Of a DNA stretch of 64,000 nucleotides, positions 52,069 to 62,789 are shown one piece after another. Source of the stretch: Massilia aquatica (GTDB taxonomy: Bacteria > Pseudomonadota > Gammaproteobacteria > Burkholderiales > Burkholderiaceae_D); the NCBI RefSeq assembly GCF_011682045.1, contig NZ_VVIW01000005.1:124001-188000 (forward strand), read 5' to 3'. Every line of letters starts with the position of its first letter. Positions within the stretch are counted from its first letter, which is position 1. The notes beneath the pieces are model-generated. The model saw nothing but the letters and a program-made list of their open reading frames with translations. It was not told the origin of the DNA and searched no databases. Position numbers and translations under genes: made by a program.

Positions 52069-52154
52069 GGTGTCAGGTATGACACTCGGACACGAGCCCA
52101 ACATTAGGCTGTGCGCAACTGCCGAGCACGTGTCCGATTGTCAGACCTGACACC
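52069..52154. repeat. 86-bp imperfect inverted repeat element
   Basis: Arms of 26 bp at 52069-52094 and 52129-52154 are reverse complements with two mismatches, around a 34-base centre. The right arm contains gtcagacctgacacc, also the core of the palindrome at 31355-31380. The element lies between the OmpA3 terminator and the UvrA2 gene. It has no coding capacity. Confidence 0.65.
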
Positions 52155-52235
52155 AGGTGTTTTGGTGTGGGAACGTACGGTGGCGATAAGCGGACTGGGG
52201 TCTAATGGCAGCTGATCATTGATTGGCAGCTCCCC

Positions 52236-54788
52236 ATGCGCAAGAAAAACGACGACGCTCCCGCCATCGCACCGCTGGCCAGGCCCGGCTTCGTCCAGGT
52301 GCGCGGCGCGCGCGAACATAATCTGAAGAACGTCGATGTCGATATCCCGCGCGATGCGCTGGTGGTGTTTACCGGCGTCTCCGGCTCCGGCAAGTCCTCG
52401 CTCGCTTTCGGCACGCTGTACGCCGAGGCCCAGCGGCGCTATCTGGAATCGGTGTCGCCCTATGCGCGCCGCCTGTTCCACCAGATGCCGGTGCCCGAGG
52501 TCGACGATATCGACGGCCTGCCGCCAGCCGTCGCCCTGCAACAGCAGCGCGGCTCGCCCACCACACGCTCGTCGGTCGGCAGCGTCAGCACCTTGTCCAA
52601 TTCGCTGCGCATGCTGTATTCGCGCGCCGGCGACTACCCGGCGCGCCAGCCGCTCCTGTACGCCGAATCGTTTTCGCCCAATACCCCGGAAGGCGCGTGT
52701 CCCGAGTGCCATGGCCTGGGCCGCGTGTATCAGGTCACCGAACAGTCGATGGTGCCCGACGATAGCCTGACCATCCGCGAACGCGCCGTCGCCGCCTGGC
52801 CCACCGCCTGGCACGGCCAGAACCTGCGCGATATCCTGGTCACCCTCGGCTACGATGTGGATACGCCCTGGCGCGACCTGCCGAAAAAGGTGCGCAACTG
52901 GATCCTGTTCACCGACGAGACGCCGACCGTGCCCGTGTACGCGGGTTTTACGCCCGACGAAGTGCGCGCCGCGCTCAAGCGCAAAGAGACGCCGAGCTAC
53001 CAGGGCACCTTTACCGGCGCGCGCCGCTACGTGCTGCAAACCTTCGCCAGCACCGAAAGCGCGTCGATGAAAAAACGCGTGGCGCGCTACATGGTCGGCG
53101 CCGAATGCCCGCTGTGCCACGGCAAACGCCTGCGCCAGGAGTCGCTGTCGGTCACCTTCGGCGGCATGGACATCGCCGACATCTCGCGCCTGCCGCTCGA
53201 ACGCCTGTCAACGCTGCTGCGCCCTTTCGCCGACGGCAGCGCCAAGCGCAATGCCAGGGCGGCGGCCGCGCATCCCGAAAAAGTCATCGTCACGCGCCGC
53301 ATCGCCGAAGACCTGATTGCGCGTCTCGACGTGCTGCTGGCGCTGGGCCTGGGCTACCTGTCGCTCGAGCGCGGCACGCCGACCCTGTCGCCGGGCGAGT
53401 TGCAGCGCCTGCGCCTGGCCACCCAGGTGCGCTCCAACCTGTTCGGCGTGGTGTATGTGCTCGATGAACCATCGGCCGGCCTGCATCCGGCCGATACCGA
53501 AGCCTTGCTGACGGCGCTGGCGCAGCTCAAGGCGGCCGGCAATTCGCTGTTCGTGGTCGAACACGCGCTCGATGTGATCCGCCACGCCGACTGGATTGTC
53601 GATGTCGGCCCCGAAGCGGGGGAGCAGGGTGGCCAGCTCCTGTACAGCGGCCCGCCCGAAGGGCTGCGCGAGGTGGCGGCATCGCATACACGCCGCTACC
53701 TGTTCGCGGCCGATCCGCCGCCGGCGCGCACGCCGCGTGAACCGGCGGCCTGGCTGCGCCTTGAAGGCGTGACCCGCAATAACCTGCACCAGCTCGATAT
53801 CGACCTGCCGCTCGGCGTCATGGCCAGCGTGACTGGCGTCTCGGGTTCCGGCAAATCGAGCCTGGTCAGCCAGGTGCTGGTGGAGCTGGTCGGCGCCGCG
53901 CTAGGCCAGCCGCAGGTGGCGCAGGCCGAGGAGGGCGACGAGCCGGAACACGAAGAAGTCATTCCGACCGAAGGGCGCATCGCGTCCGGCATTGAGTATA
54001 TCAAGCGCCTGGTGCGGGTCGACCAGAAGCCGATCGGGCGCACGCCGCGCTCGAACCTGGCCACCTACACCGGCCTGTTCGACCATGTGCGCAAACTCTT
54101 CGCCGCCACCAGGACGGCGCGCGCGCGCCATTACGACGCGGGCCGTTTTTCGTTCAACGTGGCCAAGGGCCGCTGCGAGCATTGCGAGGGCGAGGGCCAG
54201 GTGATGGTCGAACTGCTGTTCCTGCCCAGCGTGTACGCGCCATGCCCGACCTGCAACGGTGCGCGCTACAACGCGAAGACCTTGGAAGTGACCTGGAACG
54301 ACAAGAACATCGCCGAGGTGCTGGGAATGACGGTCGATGCGGCCGCCGCGTTCTTTGCCGAAGAAGCGCCGGTGGCGCGCTCGCTGGAGGTGCTGCGCGA
54401 TGTTGGCCTGGGCTACCTGCGCCTGGGCCAGCCGGCCACCGAGCTCTCTGGCGGCGAGGCGCAGCGCATCAAGCTGGCCACGGAGCTCCAGCGCGCCGCG
54501 CGCGGCAATATGCTGTACATCCTCGACGAGCCGACCACCGGCCTGCATCCGTCCGATGTGGACAAGCTGCTGGTGCAGCTCGAACGGCTGGTCGACGCCG
54601 GCAACAGCGTGATCGCGGTCGAACACAATATGCGGGTGGTGGCGGCGAGTGACTGGGTGATCGATATCGGCCCGGGCGCCGGCGACGCCGGGGGCAAGGT
54701 GGTGTATTCCGGTCCACCGGCCCTGATGGCGCGGGAAAAACGCAGCCGTACAGCGCCGTATCTCAGCAAATTCCTGGCGGGAGAATGA
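52236..54788 (+). CDS. UvrA2-like excinuclease ABC subunit A paralogue
   Basis: An 850-residue double ABC ATPase of the UvrA family. Two P-loops ([31 protein letters not shown]) and two signatures ([24 protein letters not shown]) are present. Zinc-binding pairs are [18 protein letters not shown] and CEHCEGEG with CPTCNGARY. It is shorter than canonical UvrA (about 940). The part after the first P-loop is reduced, as in class II UvrA2 proteins that lack the UvrB-binding domain. Such proteins are linked to damage tolerance. No uvrB or uvrC is nearby. No ribosome site is evident at the ATG. Confidence 0.87.
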   Translation: MRKKNDDAPAIAPLARPGFVQVRGAREHNLKNVDVDIPRDALVVFTGVSGSGKSSLAFGTLYAEAQRRYLESVSPYARRLFHQMPVPEVDDIDGLPPAVALQQQRGSPTTRSSVGSVSTLSNSLRMLYSRAGDYPARQPLLYAESFSPNTPEGACPECHGLGRVYQVTEQSMVPDDSLTIRERAVAAWPTAWHGQNLRDILVTLGYDVDTPWRDLPKKVRNWILFTDETPTVPVYAGFTPDEVRAALKRKETPSYQGTFTGARRYVLQTFASTESASMKKRVARYMVGAECPLCHGKRLRQESLSVTFGGMDIADISRLPLERLSTLLRPFADGSAKRNARAAAAHPEKVIVTRRIAEDLIARLDVLLALGLGYLSLERGTPTLSPGELQRLRLATQVRSNLFGVVYVLDEPSAGLHPADTEALLTALAQLKAAGNSLFVVEHALDVIRHADWIVDVGPEAGEQGGQLLYSGPPEGLREVAASHTRRYLFAADPPPARTPREPAAWLRLEGVTRNNLHQLDIDLPLGVMASVTGVSGSGKSSLVSQVLVELVGAALGQPQVAQAEEGDEPEHEEVIPTEGRIASGIEYIKRLVRVDQKPIGRTPRSNLATYTGLFDHVRKLFAATRTARARHYDAGRFSFNVAKGRCEHCEGEGQVMVELLFLPSVYAPCPTCNGARYNAKTLEVTWNDKNIAEVLGMTVDAAAAFFAEEAPVARSLEVLRDVGLGYLRLGQPATELSGGEAQRIKLATELQRAARGNMLYILDEPTTGLHPSDVDKLLVQLERLVDAGNSVIAVEHNMRVVAASDWVIDIGPGAGDAGGKVVYSGPPALMAREKRSRTAPYLSKFLAGE

Positions 54789-54953
54789 ACTGTGTCGCGG
54801 GAGATGGCATGACGGCAAGGCGCGAGCGGGTAGCCGTCACGCGACGTGACGCCCTACGCGGTGAACGCGTAGCTTCGGGCGCCGTCGCCAGGATGACGAG
54901 ACGGGTAGGCGGCAAGCGGCGCGTTACCGCGCAAAACGCAGAACATCCGGCGA

Positions 54954-55076
54954 TTAATGGAAGAACAGCGCGGCGGCGTAGTCGTTCAGTACATCGGTGG
55001 AGCACAACAGATACGTTGCGGCGCTAGCCAGGCCTACGTGCAGGGCAGCCCAAGTCAGTGGAAATAAGCGCATCAT
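54954..55076 (-). CDS. Small hydrophobic protein, 40 residues
   Basis: ATG at 55076 (or 55073) to TAA at 54954 encodes MMRLFPLTWAALHVGLASAA followed by TYLLCSTDVLNDYAAALFFH. A GGAGG ribosome site sits 5 bases before the first ATG, an ideal spacing. One hydrophobic segment (about residues 5-25) suggests a single-pass membrane protein or signal anchor. I recognise no family. The nearby + strand frame at 54785-55027 is Arg-rich and looks spurious. Confidence 0.55.
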   Translation of the reverse strand: MMRLFPLTWAALHVGLASAATYLLCSTDVLNDYAAALFFH

Positions 55077-55274
55077 GATGTCCTCCGGTCGTGCGTTAAG
55101 TAAATTGCTTCTGGTATGTGATTATCTTAATCAAGGTTCTCAGCAGAAACTATCGGCAAAACGTCCGACGAAATGTAGGACGTTGGCTCGCGATCTCGGC
55201 TGTTGTATTCCTCCTACGAAAAATGTAGGCGGCGTCCTATGGCGCACCGTTTGTGTGCGTCTTAAAGTTGTGTC
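55077..55274. promoter_or_regulatory. Divergent intergenic region upstream of recQ
   Basis: The gap separates the small minus-strand ORF from recQ and must hold both promoters. It contains two related stretches, acgaaatgtagg (55168-55179) and acgaaaaatgtagg (55216-55229). The first lies in a cgtcc/ggacg inverted repeat and the second in a cctac/gtagg one. They may be a repeated regulatory site, but I cannot name a factor. Confidence 0.3.
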
Positions 55275-56981
55275 ATGACTACTCACAACCGACAACTGCT
55301 CAACAACGGCGCCCGCGCCGCCCGCCGCCATACCATCAAGAAGCTGCTGCGCTCGATTTTCGGGGTGGAGAGTCTGCGCGATGGCCAGCAACAGGTGATC
55401 GACAGCGTCCTCGACGGCAAGGACACGCTGGCGATCATGCCGACCGGTAGCGGCAAATCGCTGTGCTACCAGATCCCGGCGCGCATCCTGGAAGGCACCA
55501 CGATCGTGGTCTCGCCCCTGATCTCGCTGATGAAAGACCAGCTCGAAAAGCTCGACGCCCTTGGCGTGCGCGCCGTGCAGGTCAACAGCAGCCTGAGCCG
55601 CGAGGAGGAGGACGCCGCGATGGAAGGCATCGGCAGCGGCTTTTACGAGATCGTGTTCTGCACGCCGGAGCGCTTGTCGACGCCATCGTTCCTGGACACG
55701 TTCAAGGAAATCAGGATCGCCCTGGTGGTGATCGACGAAGCGCACTGCATCTCGCAGTGGGGCCACGATTTCCGTCCCGCCTACCTCGAAATGGCGGCCG
55801 CCATCGACGCCCTGAAACGCCCGCCGGTGCTGGCACTGACCGCCACCGCGACCGAAGATGTCATGTCCGACATCGGCCGCCAGCTTGGGCGCGCGCGCAT
55901 GAACGTCGTCAATACCGGCATCTACCGGCCAAATTTGCATTACCGTGTGGCGCAGGTCACCAACAACAACGAGCGCTATGCGCGCGCGCTGGAATACGTG
56001 CAGGCCTCGACCGGCGTGGGCATCGTGTATGCGGCCACCGTCAAGGCGGCCGAAGAGATGCTCGAGATCCTGGTTGGCGCCGGCGAAAGCGCCACCATCT
56101 ATCATGGCAAGCTGCCGGCAGCTGTTCGCAAGCGCAACCAGGATGACTTCATGTCGGGCGAGAAGCGCGTCATGGTCGCCACCAACGCCTTCGGCATGGG
56201 CATCGACAAGCCGGACACCCGCTTCGTGCTGCATCTTCAACTGCCGGCCAACCTCGAAGCCTACTACCAGGAGTCCGGCCGCGCCGGGCGCGATGGGAAG
56301 GACGCCGAATGCACCTTGCTGTACTTCCAGGACGACAAACGCCTGCAGCAGTTCTTCCTCGTGAAGCACTACCCGACCGCCAACGACCTGAAAGCGATTT
56401 ATGACGCGATCTGCGCCATGGCCGGGGAAGAGAAGGTCGTGTTCGACCGCCTCGACGACCAGTTGCCGGATCTCGCCTCGGGCAAGCTGAAAATCTGCCT
56501 CAAGCTGCTCAAGGACGGCAAGCTGCTGCGCCAGAACCGCAAGCTCGAATACATCGTCACTTCCAAAGAGGCCAGCGCCGGCCTGTTCGACGAGCTCTCC
56601 GAAATCTACGCGCGCAAGCAGGAACGCGACCGCGAATGCCTGGAGCAGATGGTATCGTACGCAGTGAGCGGCTTTTGCCGCTGGAAGGTGCTGCTCGATT
56701 ATTTCAAGGATGAAGTCGAGGGCTTCGACAAGTGCTGCCGCTGCGATAACTGTCTCAATCCTCCTGCGGTGGCCGAAATCGAGATCCGCGACGACGAATT
56801 CGAACGCGACCCTGACCCTGACTCGGCGCCGGCGGCCCCCCACTTCGAGCCGGGCGCCCAGGTGCGCGTGCCCAGGTTCGATGTCGGCACCGTGGTGTCC
56901 ATGGCGGGCGACCAGGTCACCATCGTCTTCCCCGAGCACGGTGAAAAAACCTTCCTGATCGATTACGTCGACGCTGTCTGA
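55275..56981 (+). CDS. recQ: RecQ-family ATP-dependent DNA helicase
   Basis: A 3'-5' superfamily 2 helicase of 568 residues. Walker A is TGSGKS (57-62), followed by the DEAH box (about 153-156), SQWGHDFRPAY, ATNAFGMGIDKPD and the QESGRAGRDG motif VI. The RecQ zinc-binding site is CRWKVLLDYF with CCRCDNC. No HRDC domain follows. The C-terminal tail of about 50 residues (PGAQVRVPRFDVGTVVSMAG, ending VDAV) is a small beta-rich module. It lies 16 bp before the ligase-associated exonuclease gene, so it probably leads that operon. Confidence 0.92.
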   Translation: MTTHNRQLLNNGARAARRHTIKKLLRSIFGVESLRDGQQQVIDSVLDGKDTLAIMPTGSGKSLCYQIPARILEGTTIVVSPLISLMKDQLEKLDALGVRAVQVNSSLSREEEDAAMEGIGSGFYEIVFCTPERLSTPSFLDTFKEIRIALVVIDEAHCISQWGHDFRPAYLEMAAAIDALKRPPVLALTATATEDVMSDIGRQLGRARMNVVNTGIYRPNLHYRVAQVTNNNERYARALEYVQASTGVGIVYAATVKAAEEMLEILVGAGESATIYHGKLPAAVRKRNQDDFMSGEKRVMVATNAFGMGIDKPDTRFVLHLQLPANLEAYYQESGRAGRDGKDAECTLLYFQDDKRLQQFFLVKHYPTANDLKAIYDAICAMAGEEKVVFDRLDDQLPDLASGKLKICLKLLKDGKLLRQNRKLEYIVTSKEASAGLFDELSEIYARKQERDRECLEQMVSYAVSGFCRWKVLLDYFKDEVEGFDKCCRCDNCLNPPAVAEIEIRDDEFERDPDPDSAPAAPHFEPGAQVRVPRFDVGTVVSMAGDQVTIVFPEHGEKTFLIDYVDAV

Positions 56982-56997
56982 CAAGGAGAACACACAC

Positions 56998-58047
56998 ATG
57001 TCGGACATGGTAGTGGTACGCAAGGAGGGACTGTTCTGCGTCCCCGGGCAGTTCTACATCGACCCGTGGCGTCCAGTGGACCGCGCCGTGATCACTCACG
57101 CGCACGGCGACCACGCGCGCGTCGGCCACGGCCACTATCTGTCGGCGGCGAGCGGCGTGAACGTGCTGCGTTCGCGCCTGGGCGAGATCCACATCGACGG
57201 CCTCGAATACGGCGAGCGCATCGTGCATAACGGCGTGACCGTTTCGCTGCACCCGGCCGGCCACGTGCTTGGATCAGCCCAGGTACGCATGGAGCATCGC
57301 GGCGAAGTGTGGGTGGCGTCCGGCGACTACAAGGTCGAACCTGACCGCACCTGCGTGCCGTTCGAGCCGGTGCGCTGCGACACCTTCATCACCGAATCCA
57401 CCTTCGGGCTGCCGATCTACCGCTGGCAACCGGAGCAGGAAATCTTCGACGACATCAACGCCTGGTGGCGCAAGAACGCCGACGAAGGCCGCGCCAGCGT
57501 GGTCTTCGCCTACTCCTTCGGTAAGGCGCAGCGCATCCTGTCGGGCCTCGATCCGTCGATCGGCACCATCATCTGCCACGGCGCGGCCGAACCGATCAAC
57601 CGCGTCTACCGCGAAGGCGGCGTGGCGCTGCCGCCCACCGTGCTGGTGACCGATGTCGAGAAGGCGGCCATCAGGCGTTCGATCGTGATCGCGCCGCCGT
57701 CGGCCGGCAACACCACGTGGATGAAACGCTTTGGCGACTACAGCGATGCCTTCGCCAGCGGCTGGATGCAGCTGCGCGGCGCGCGCCGCCGGCGCGGCGT
57801 GGACCGCGGCTTTGTACTGTCCGACCATGCCGACTGGCCGGGGTTGATGAGCGCCATCCGCGCCACCGAGGCGCCGCGCGTGATCGTCACGCACGGCTCG
57901 ATTCCGATCATGGTGCGCTGGCTGCGCCAGGTCGGCCTGGACGCTTCCGGCTTCGACACCGAGTACGGCGACGAGGATGAAGCGGTGGAAGCTGCGGCAG
58001 CGCCTGCGCCGGCGCCCGGGGTGACGCCCGAGGTGACGGATGCGTGA
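56998..58047 (+). CDS. Ligase-associated DNA damage response exonuclease (MBL fold)
   Basis: A 349-residue metallo-beta-lactamase/beta-CASP-like nuclease. The zinc motif HAHGDH is at residues 34-39, followed by HPAGHVLGSAQV and SGDYKVEPD. Late motifs are LSDHADWPGL and VTHGS. Proteins of this family are encoded with an ATP-dependent ligase, a DEXH helicase and PdeM, and are thought to process DNA ends for repair. It overlaps the ligase gene by 8 bases. An AAGGAG site lies upstream. The C-terminus is an Ala/Pro-rich tail. Confidence 0.92.
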   Translation: MSDMVVVRKEGLFCVPGQFYIDPWRPVDRAVITHAHGDHARVGHGHYLSAASGVNVLRSRLGEIHIDGLEYGERIVHNGVTVSLHPAGHVLGSAQVRMEHRGEVWVASGDYKVEPDRTCVPFEPVRCDTFITESTFGLPIYRWQPEQEIFDDINAWWRKNADEGRASVVFAYSFGKAQRILSGLDPSIGTIICHGAAEPINRVYREGGVALPPTVLVTDVEKAAIRRSIVIAPPSAGNTTWMKRFGDYSDAFASGWMQLRGARRRRGVDRGFVLSDHADWPGLMSAIRATEAPRVIVTHGSIPIMVRWLRQVGLDASGFDTEYGDEDEAVEAAAAPAPAPGVTPEVTDA

Positions 58048-59671
58048 GTTTGCCCGCCTGTACACTGAGCTCGACGAAACCACCGCCACCAACCGCAAGC
58101 TCGAAGCGCTGCAAGCCTATTTCGGCAGCGCCGCGCCCGACAACGCCGCCTGGGCGGTCTACTTCCTGGCCGGCGGCAAGCCGCGCCAGGCGGTGCCGAC
58201 CAAGCTGTTGCGCCAGTACGCCATCGAATACGCGCAGCTCGACGAATGGCTGTTCGACGAGTCGTACAACGCGGTCGGCGACCTGGCCGAGACCATCGCC
58301 CACATCCTGCCGCCGCCCGAACAGCAAAGCGACATCGGCCTGGCCGAGTGGATGCAGGAGCGCATCGGCCCCTTGCGCGGCGCCGATCCGGCCGCCATCC
58401 GCAGCGCCTTGTTCGGGTTCTGGAACGAACTCGATTGGCGCGAGCGCTTCTTGCTGACCAAATTGATCGGCGGCGGCTTTCGGGTCGGCGTGTCGAAACT
58501 GCTGGTCACGCGCGCGCTGGCGTCGCTGTCGGCGGTCGACAGCAAACTCATTGCCCAGCGCCTGATGGGCTGGACCGATGGCAGCGTGCGGCCCACCGCC
58601 GCCGGCTTCCTGCAATTGATCGCGGCCCAGTCGGACGAAGAACACAAGCTGCGCGGCGGCCATCCGTATCCGTTCTTCCTGGCGCACCAGTTGCAGGGCG
58701 AACCGGAAGGGCTGGGCGAGGTCGGCGACTGGCAGGTCGAATGGAAGTACGACGGCATCCGCGCGCAGCTGGTGCGGCGCGGCGCGCAAAACTATCTGTG
58801 GTCGCGCGGCGAAGACCTGATCACCGAACGCTTTCCGGAACTGGCGGCCCTGCATCTGCCCGAAGGCACCGTGGTCGATGGCGAAGTGCTGATCTGGACC
58901 GGGGAAGACACGCCGGCCGCGTTTGCGGACCTGCAAAAGCGCATCGGCCGCAAGACCTTATCAAGCAAGCTGCTGTCCGAACTGCCGGCGGTGCTGGTGG
59001 CGTACGACCTGCTCGAACAGGACGGCGTCGACCTGCGCGCGGTGCCGCAGCACGAGCGGCGCGCCCTGCTGGAAGCGCTGGTGCGCGAGACCGACAAACC
59101 GCAACTCAGATTGTCGCCCTTGATCCATGCCGCCACCTGGCACGAACTGGCCACGGTGCGCACCGAATCGCGCGCGCGCGGGGTCGAGGGCATGATGGTC
59201 AAGGCGCGCGACGCCCAGTACGGCGTGGGCCGCACCAAGAACGTGGGCACGTGGTGGAAGTGGAAGGTCGACCCGTACACCATCGACGCGGTGCTGATCT
59301 ACGCGCAGGCGGGCCACGGCCGGCGCGCCTCGCTCTATACCGACTACACCTTCGCGGTGTGGGACGGCGAGGGCGAAGAACGCAAGCTGGTGCCGTTCGC
59401 CAAGGCGTATTCGGGCCTGACCGACGCCGAGATCACGGTGGTCGACAACGCGATCCGCAAGACCACCATCGAAAAATTCGGGCCGGTGCGTTCCGTCAAG
59501 CCGACCATGGTGTTCGAGATCGGCTTCGAGGGCATTGCGCTGTCGACCCGCCACAAGGCCGGCATCGCGGTGCGCTTTCCGCGCATCCTGCGCAAGCGCG
59601 ACGACAAGACCATCGACGACGCCGACACGCTCGATACCCTGAAAGGCCTTTTGGCCGCCGCCGGCACATGA
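58040..59671 (+). CDS. ATP-dependent DNA ligase (ligase-associated repair operon)
   Basis: A 543-residue ATP-dependent ligase. It has an N-terminal DNA-binding domain, a nucleotidyltransferase domain with Lys236 in [12 protein letters not shown] as adenylated residue, DGEVLIW as motif [15 protein letters not shown] as motif IV and WWKWK as motif V, and a C-terminal OB fold. It seals nicks using ATP, unlike the NAD-dependent LigA used for replication. It overlaps both neighbours (8 and 4 bases), showing tight coupling. Confidence 0.94.
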   Translation: MREFARLYTELDETTATNRKLEALQAYFGSAAPDNAAWAVYFLAGGKPRQAVPTKLLRQYAIEYAQLDEWLFDESYNAVGDLAETIAHILPPPEQQSDIGLAEWMQERIGPLRGADPAAIRSALFGFWNELDWRERFLLTKLIGGGFRVGVSKLLVTRALASLSAVDSKLIAQRLMGWTDGSVRPTAAGFLQLIAAQSDEEHKLRGGHPYPFFLAHQLQGEPEGLGEVGDWQVEWKYDGIRAQLVRRGAQNYLWSRGEDLITERFPELAALHLPEGTVVDGEVLIWTGEDTPAAFADLQKRIGRKTLSSKLLSELPAVLVAYDLLEQDGVDLRAVPQHERRALLEALVRETDKPQLRLSPLIHAATWHELATVRTESRARGVEGMMVKARDAQYGVGRTKNVGTWWKWKVDPYTIDAVLIYAQAGHGRRASLYTDYTFAVWDGEGEERKLVPFAKAYSGLTDAEITVVDNAIRKTTIEKFGPVRSVKPTMVFEIGFEGIALSTRHKAGIAVRFPRILRKRDDKTIDDADTLDTLKGLLAAAGT

Positions 59672-62142
59672 GCAAGAGCCAGATGGCGCGCGCCATCGAC
59701 GACTGGTTCGCCGAACGCAAATGGAAGGTATTCCCGTTCCAGCGCGCGGTGTGGCGCGCCGCGCTGGCCGGCGAATCGGGCCTGCTGCACGCGAACACCG
59801 GCGCCGGCAAGACCTACGCGGTGTGGCTGGCGGCGCTGCTGCGCGGCGCGCTGGCCGGCAGGCGCAAGGCGTCCGGCCTGCGCGTGCTGTGGATTACGCC
59901 GATGCGCGCACTGGCCGCCGATACCCAGCGCGCGCTGGAAGAGTCGAGCGCGGTGCTGGCACCCGGCTGGACGGTCGGCGCGCGTACCGGCGACACTGGA
60001 TCAAGCGAGCGGGCGCGCCAGTCGCGCGCCATGCCGTCGGCGCTGATCACCACGCCCGAGAGCCTGTCGCTGCTGCTTAGCCACGCCGCGGCGCAGACCC
60101 AGTTCGCGAGCCTGGACATGATCATCATCGACGAGTGGCATGAACTCATGGGCAGCAAGCGCGGGGTGCAGGTGCAGCTGGCGCTGGCGCGTTTGCGCCA
60201 CTGGAACCCGCAGCTGGTGGTGTGGGGCCTGTCGGCCACGATGGGCAACCTGGCGCAGGCGCAGGATGTCTTGCTGGGCGAGGGCAAGGGCACCCTGGTC
60301 GAGGGCGACCTGAAAAAGGAAATCCGGGTCGATACCCTGATTCCGGCCAACGTATCGCGCTTTCCGTGGGGCGGGCATCTGGGCATCGCCATGCTGCAGC
60401 CGGTGATCGACGAAATCGAGGACTACAACGCGACCCTGGTGTTTACCAACACCCGCTCGCAGTCGGAGCTGTGGTACCAGAACATCCTGGAGGCGCGTCC
60501 CGACTGGGCCGGCGTGATCGCGCTGCATCACGGCTCGCTGGCGCGCGAAGTACGCGAGTGGGTCGAAAACGGCTTGAAAAAAGGCGAATTGAAAGCGGTC
60601 ATCTGCACCGCCAGCCTGGACTTGGGCGTGGACTTTTTGCCGGTCGAACGGGTGCTGCAGATCGGCAGCGCCAAGGGCATTGCGCGCCTGCTGCAACGGG
60701 CCGGGCGCAGCGGCCACGCACCCGGGCGCGTTTCGCGCGTGACCCTGGTGCCGACCAACAGCATGGAGCTGCTGGAGGCGGCCGGCGCCAAGCAGGCGGT
60801 CGCCTCGCGCCGCATCGAAGGACGGCTGGTGCCCAACAAACCGTTCGACGTGCTGGTGCAGCACCTGGTGACGGTGGCGCTGGGTGGCGGTTTTCGCTCC
60901 GAGCAGTTGTACGAAGAAGTGCGCAGCGCCTGGTCGTACCGCGCGCTCACGCTTGAAGAATGGCAATGGGCGCTCGATTTTGTGGCGCGCGGCGGGCAAA
61001 GCCTGATCGCCTATCCGGAATACCAGCGCGTGATCGCCGACGAGGAGGGCGTGTACCGCGTGCCGAGCGTGGCGCTGGGGCGGCGCCACCGCATGGGCAT
61101 CGGCACCATCGTTTCCGATTCGACCATGCAGGTAAAATACATGAGCGGAGGGCGCATTGGCAGCGTGGAGGAGTCGTTCATCTCGCGCCTGAAAGCGGGC
61201 GATCATTTCCTGTTCGGCGGGCGCATTCTCGAATTCATCCGCGTGCACGAGATGACCGCTTTTGTGAAGCGCGCCACCGGCGCGCGCGGGGCGGTCACGC
61301 GCTGGCAGGGCGCCAAGATGCCGATGTCGTCGGAACTGGCGCACGCCGCGCTGGAAGAACTGCGCCACGCCGCGCGCGGGCAGTATCGTGGCCCTGAAAT
61401 GGAAGCGATCCGCCCCCTGCTGGAGATCCAGCAGCGCTGGTCCGCGCTGCCGACCATCGATACGCTGGTGGTCGAAGCGATGACCAGCCGCGAGGGCCAT
61501 CACCTGTTCGTGTATCCGTTCGCGGGCCGCTCGGTGCACACGGGACTGGCCTCGCTGTTCGCCTACCGCATCGCGCGCGTGCAGCCGATGACGTTTTCGA
61601 TCGCGGTCAACGATTATGGTTTCGAGCTGCTGGCGGCCGAGCCGGTGGATTGGGCGCGCGCCTTCCTGGCGGCATCCGACAAGGCGACCGGCGCCGATGT
61701 GCCGCTGTTGTCAACCGAACTGCTGTTGGAGGACGTGCTGGCCAGCCTGAACGCGACCCAATTGTCGCAGCAGCGCTTCCGTGAAGTGGCGCGCATCGCC
61801 GGACTGGTGTTCCAGGGTTATCCGGGCCAGCCGAAAAGCACGCGCCAGATCCAGGCCTCGTCGTCGCTGTTTTTCGAGGTGTTCCGCAAACACGACGCCG
61901 GCAACCTGCTGCTCACGCAGGCGCAGCGCGAGGTGATGGAGCAGGAGCTGGAGTTGACGCGCTTGCGCGACACCCTGGTCGAACTGCATGCGCGCAGCGT
62001 GGCGTATCATGACATCAAGCGCGCCACGCCGTTCGGCTTTGCGCTGATGGTCGAGCGTTTCCGCGAAAAACTCAGTACCGAAAAATTGTCCGACCGCGTG
62101 GCGCGCATGCTGCGCGAACTGGAGAAAGCAGCTGTTCCATGA
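59668..62142 (+). CDS. Ligase-associated DEXH box helicase (Lhr-like)
   Basis: This 824-residue superfamily 2 helicase starts at ATG 59668, overlapping the ligase stop. Walker A is ANTGAGKT (about 42-49), the DEXH box is DEWH (about 155), and SATMGN and [12 protein letters not shown] are motifs III and VI. The C-terminal half is the winged-helix and Lhr-core region. It should unwind DNA near damage with its operon partners. A longer in-frame reading from 58246 crosses the ligase gene and is rejected. Confidence 0.93.
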   Translation: MSKSQMARAIDDWFAERKWKVFPFQRAVWRAALAGESGLLHANTGAGKTYAVWLAALLRGALAGRRKASGLRVLWITPMRALAADTQRALEESSAVLAPGWTVGARTGDTGSSERARQSRAMPSALITTPESLSLLLSHAAAQTQFASLDMIIIDEWHELMGSKRGVQVQLALARLRHWNPQLVVWGLSATMGNLAQAQDVLLGEGKGTLVEGDLKKEIRVDTLIPANVSRFPWGGHLGIAMLQPVIDEIEDYNATLVFTNTRSQSELWYQNILEARPDWAGVIALHHGSLAREVREWVENGLKKGELKAVICTASLDLGVDFLPVERVLQIGSAKGIARLLQRAGRSGHAPGRVSRVTLVPTNSMELLEAAGAKQAVASRRIEGRLVPNKPFDVLVQHLVTVALGGGFRSEQLYEEVRSAWSYRALTLEEWQWALDFVARGGQSLIAYPEYQRVIADEEGVYRVPSVALGRRHRMGIGTIVSDSTMQVKYMSGGRIGSVEESFISRLKAGDHFLFGGRILEFIRVHEMTAFVKRATGARGAVTRWQGAKMPMSSELAHAALEELRHAARGQYRGPEMEAIRPLLEIQQRWSALPTIDTLVVEAMTSREGHHLFVYPFAGRSVHTGLASLFAYRIARVQPMTFSIAVNDYGFELLAAEPVDWARAFLAASDKATGADVPLLSTELLLEDVLASLNATQLSQQRFREVARIAGLVFQGYPGQPKSTRQIQASSSLFFEVFRKHDAGNLLLTQAQREVMEQELELTRLRDTLVELHARSVAYHDIKRATPFGFALMVERFREKLSTEKLSDRVARMLRELEKAAVP

Positions 62143-62789
62143 CGTTTAAAGAAATGCGGCTGGCCGATGAAACGGTCCTGCTGCTGCCTGAAAAGGCCTT
62201 GTATTGGCCGGCGCGCCGGATGCTGGTCATCGCCGACATCCACTTCGGCAAAGCCGCAGCGTTCCGCGCCCAGGGCGTGCCGGTGCCGCGCGGGACCACC
62301 AGCGAAAACCTGGACGCGCTCGACGCCCTCATGGCCGCGCACCCGACCCGCGAGATCGTCTTCCTGGGCGACTTTTTGCACGCGCGCGCCGCCCATGCCT
62401 CGGCTACGCTGGCCGCCATGCAGGCCTGGCGCGCGCGCCATCCTGACCTTGTATTGACCCTGGTGCGCGGCAACCACGACAAGCACGCGGGCGACCCGGC
62501 CGCCTCGCTTTCGATCGGCATGGTCGACGAGCCGCACATGGTGGGCCCGTTCGCGTTCTGCCACCATCCCGACATTGCGGCGGCGGGCTACGTGCTGGCG
62601 GGGCACGTGCATCCGGTGTACCGGCTCTCGACCCGCCTCGATTCGCTGCGCCTGCCGTGCTTCCTGATCGGCCCCACGCGCATGGTGCTGCCCTCGTTCG
62701 GGGCGTTTACCGGCGGTTTCGCGATTACCCCAAGCACGGGGGAGCATGTCTGCGTGAGCTCGGGAGAGGCTGTGCACTGCGTACGCTAG
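62139..62789 (+). CDS. pdeM: Ligase-associated endonuclease PdeM (calcineurin-like phosphoesterase)
   Basis: The 216-residue metallophosphoesterase has the family metal motifs in order: IADIHFGK (Asp33, His35), [15 protein letters not shown] and GHVHPVY. It is the fourth member of the ligase-associated set. The family is reported as a DNA endonuclease or phosphodiesterase. The start overlaps the helicase stop (ATGA). Its stop lies in a copy of the envelope-gene motif that serves the next gene. Confidence 0.92.
   Translation: MTFKEMRLADETVLLLPEKALYWPARRMLVIADIHFGKAAAFRAQGVPVPRGTTSENLDALDALMAAHPTREIVFLGDFLHARAAHASATLAAMQAWRARHPDLVLTLVRGNHDKHAGDPAASLSIGMVDEPHMVGPFAFCHHPDIAAAGYVLAGHVHPVYRLSTRLDSLRLPCFLIGPTRMVLPSFGAFTGGFAITPSTGEHVCVSSGEAVHCVR

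Noticed and set aside
54785-55027. 80-residue plus-strand ORF after the UvrA2 gene
   Set aside because: The product is Arg-rich with no domain and no convincing ribosome site, and it overlaps the better supported small minus-strand ORF.
58246-62142. A 1298-residue helicase fused to upstream sequence
   Set aside because: The first 474 residues are an out-of-frame reading of the ligase gene. The helicase starts at ATG 59668, overlapping the ligase stop.
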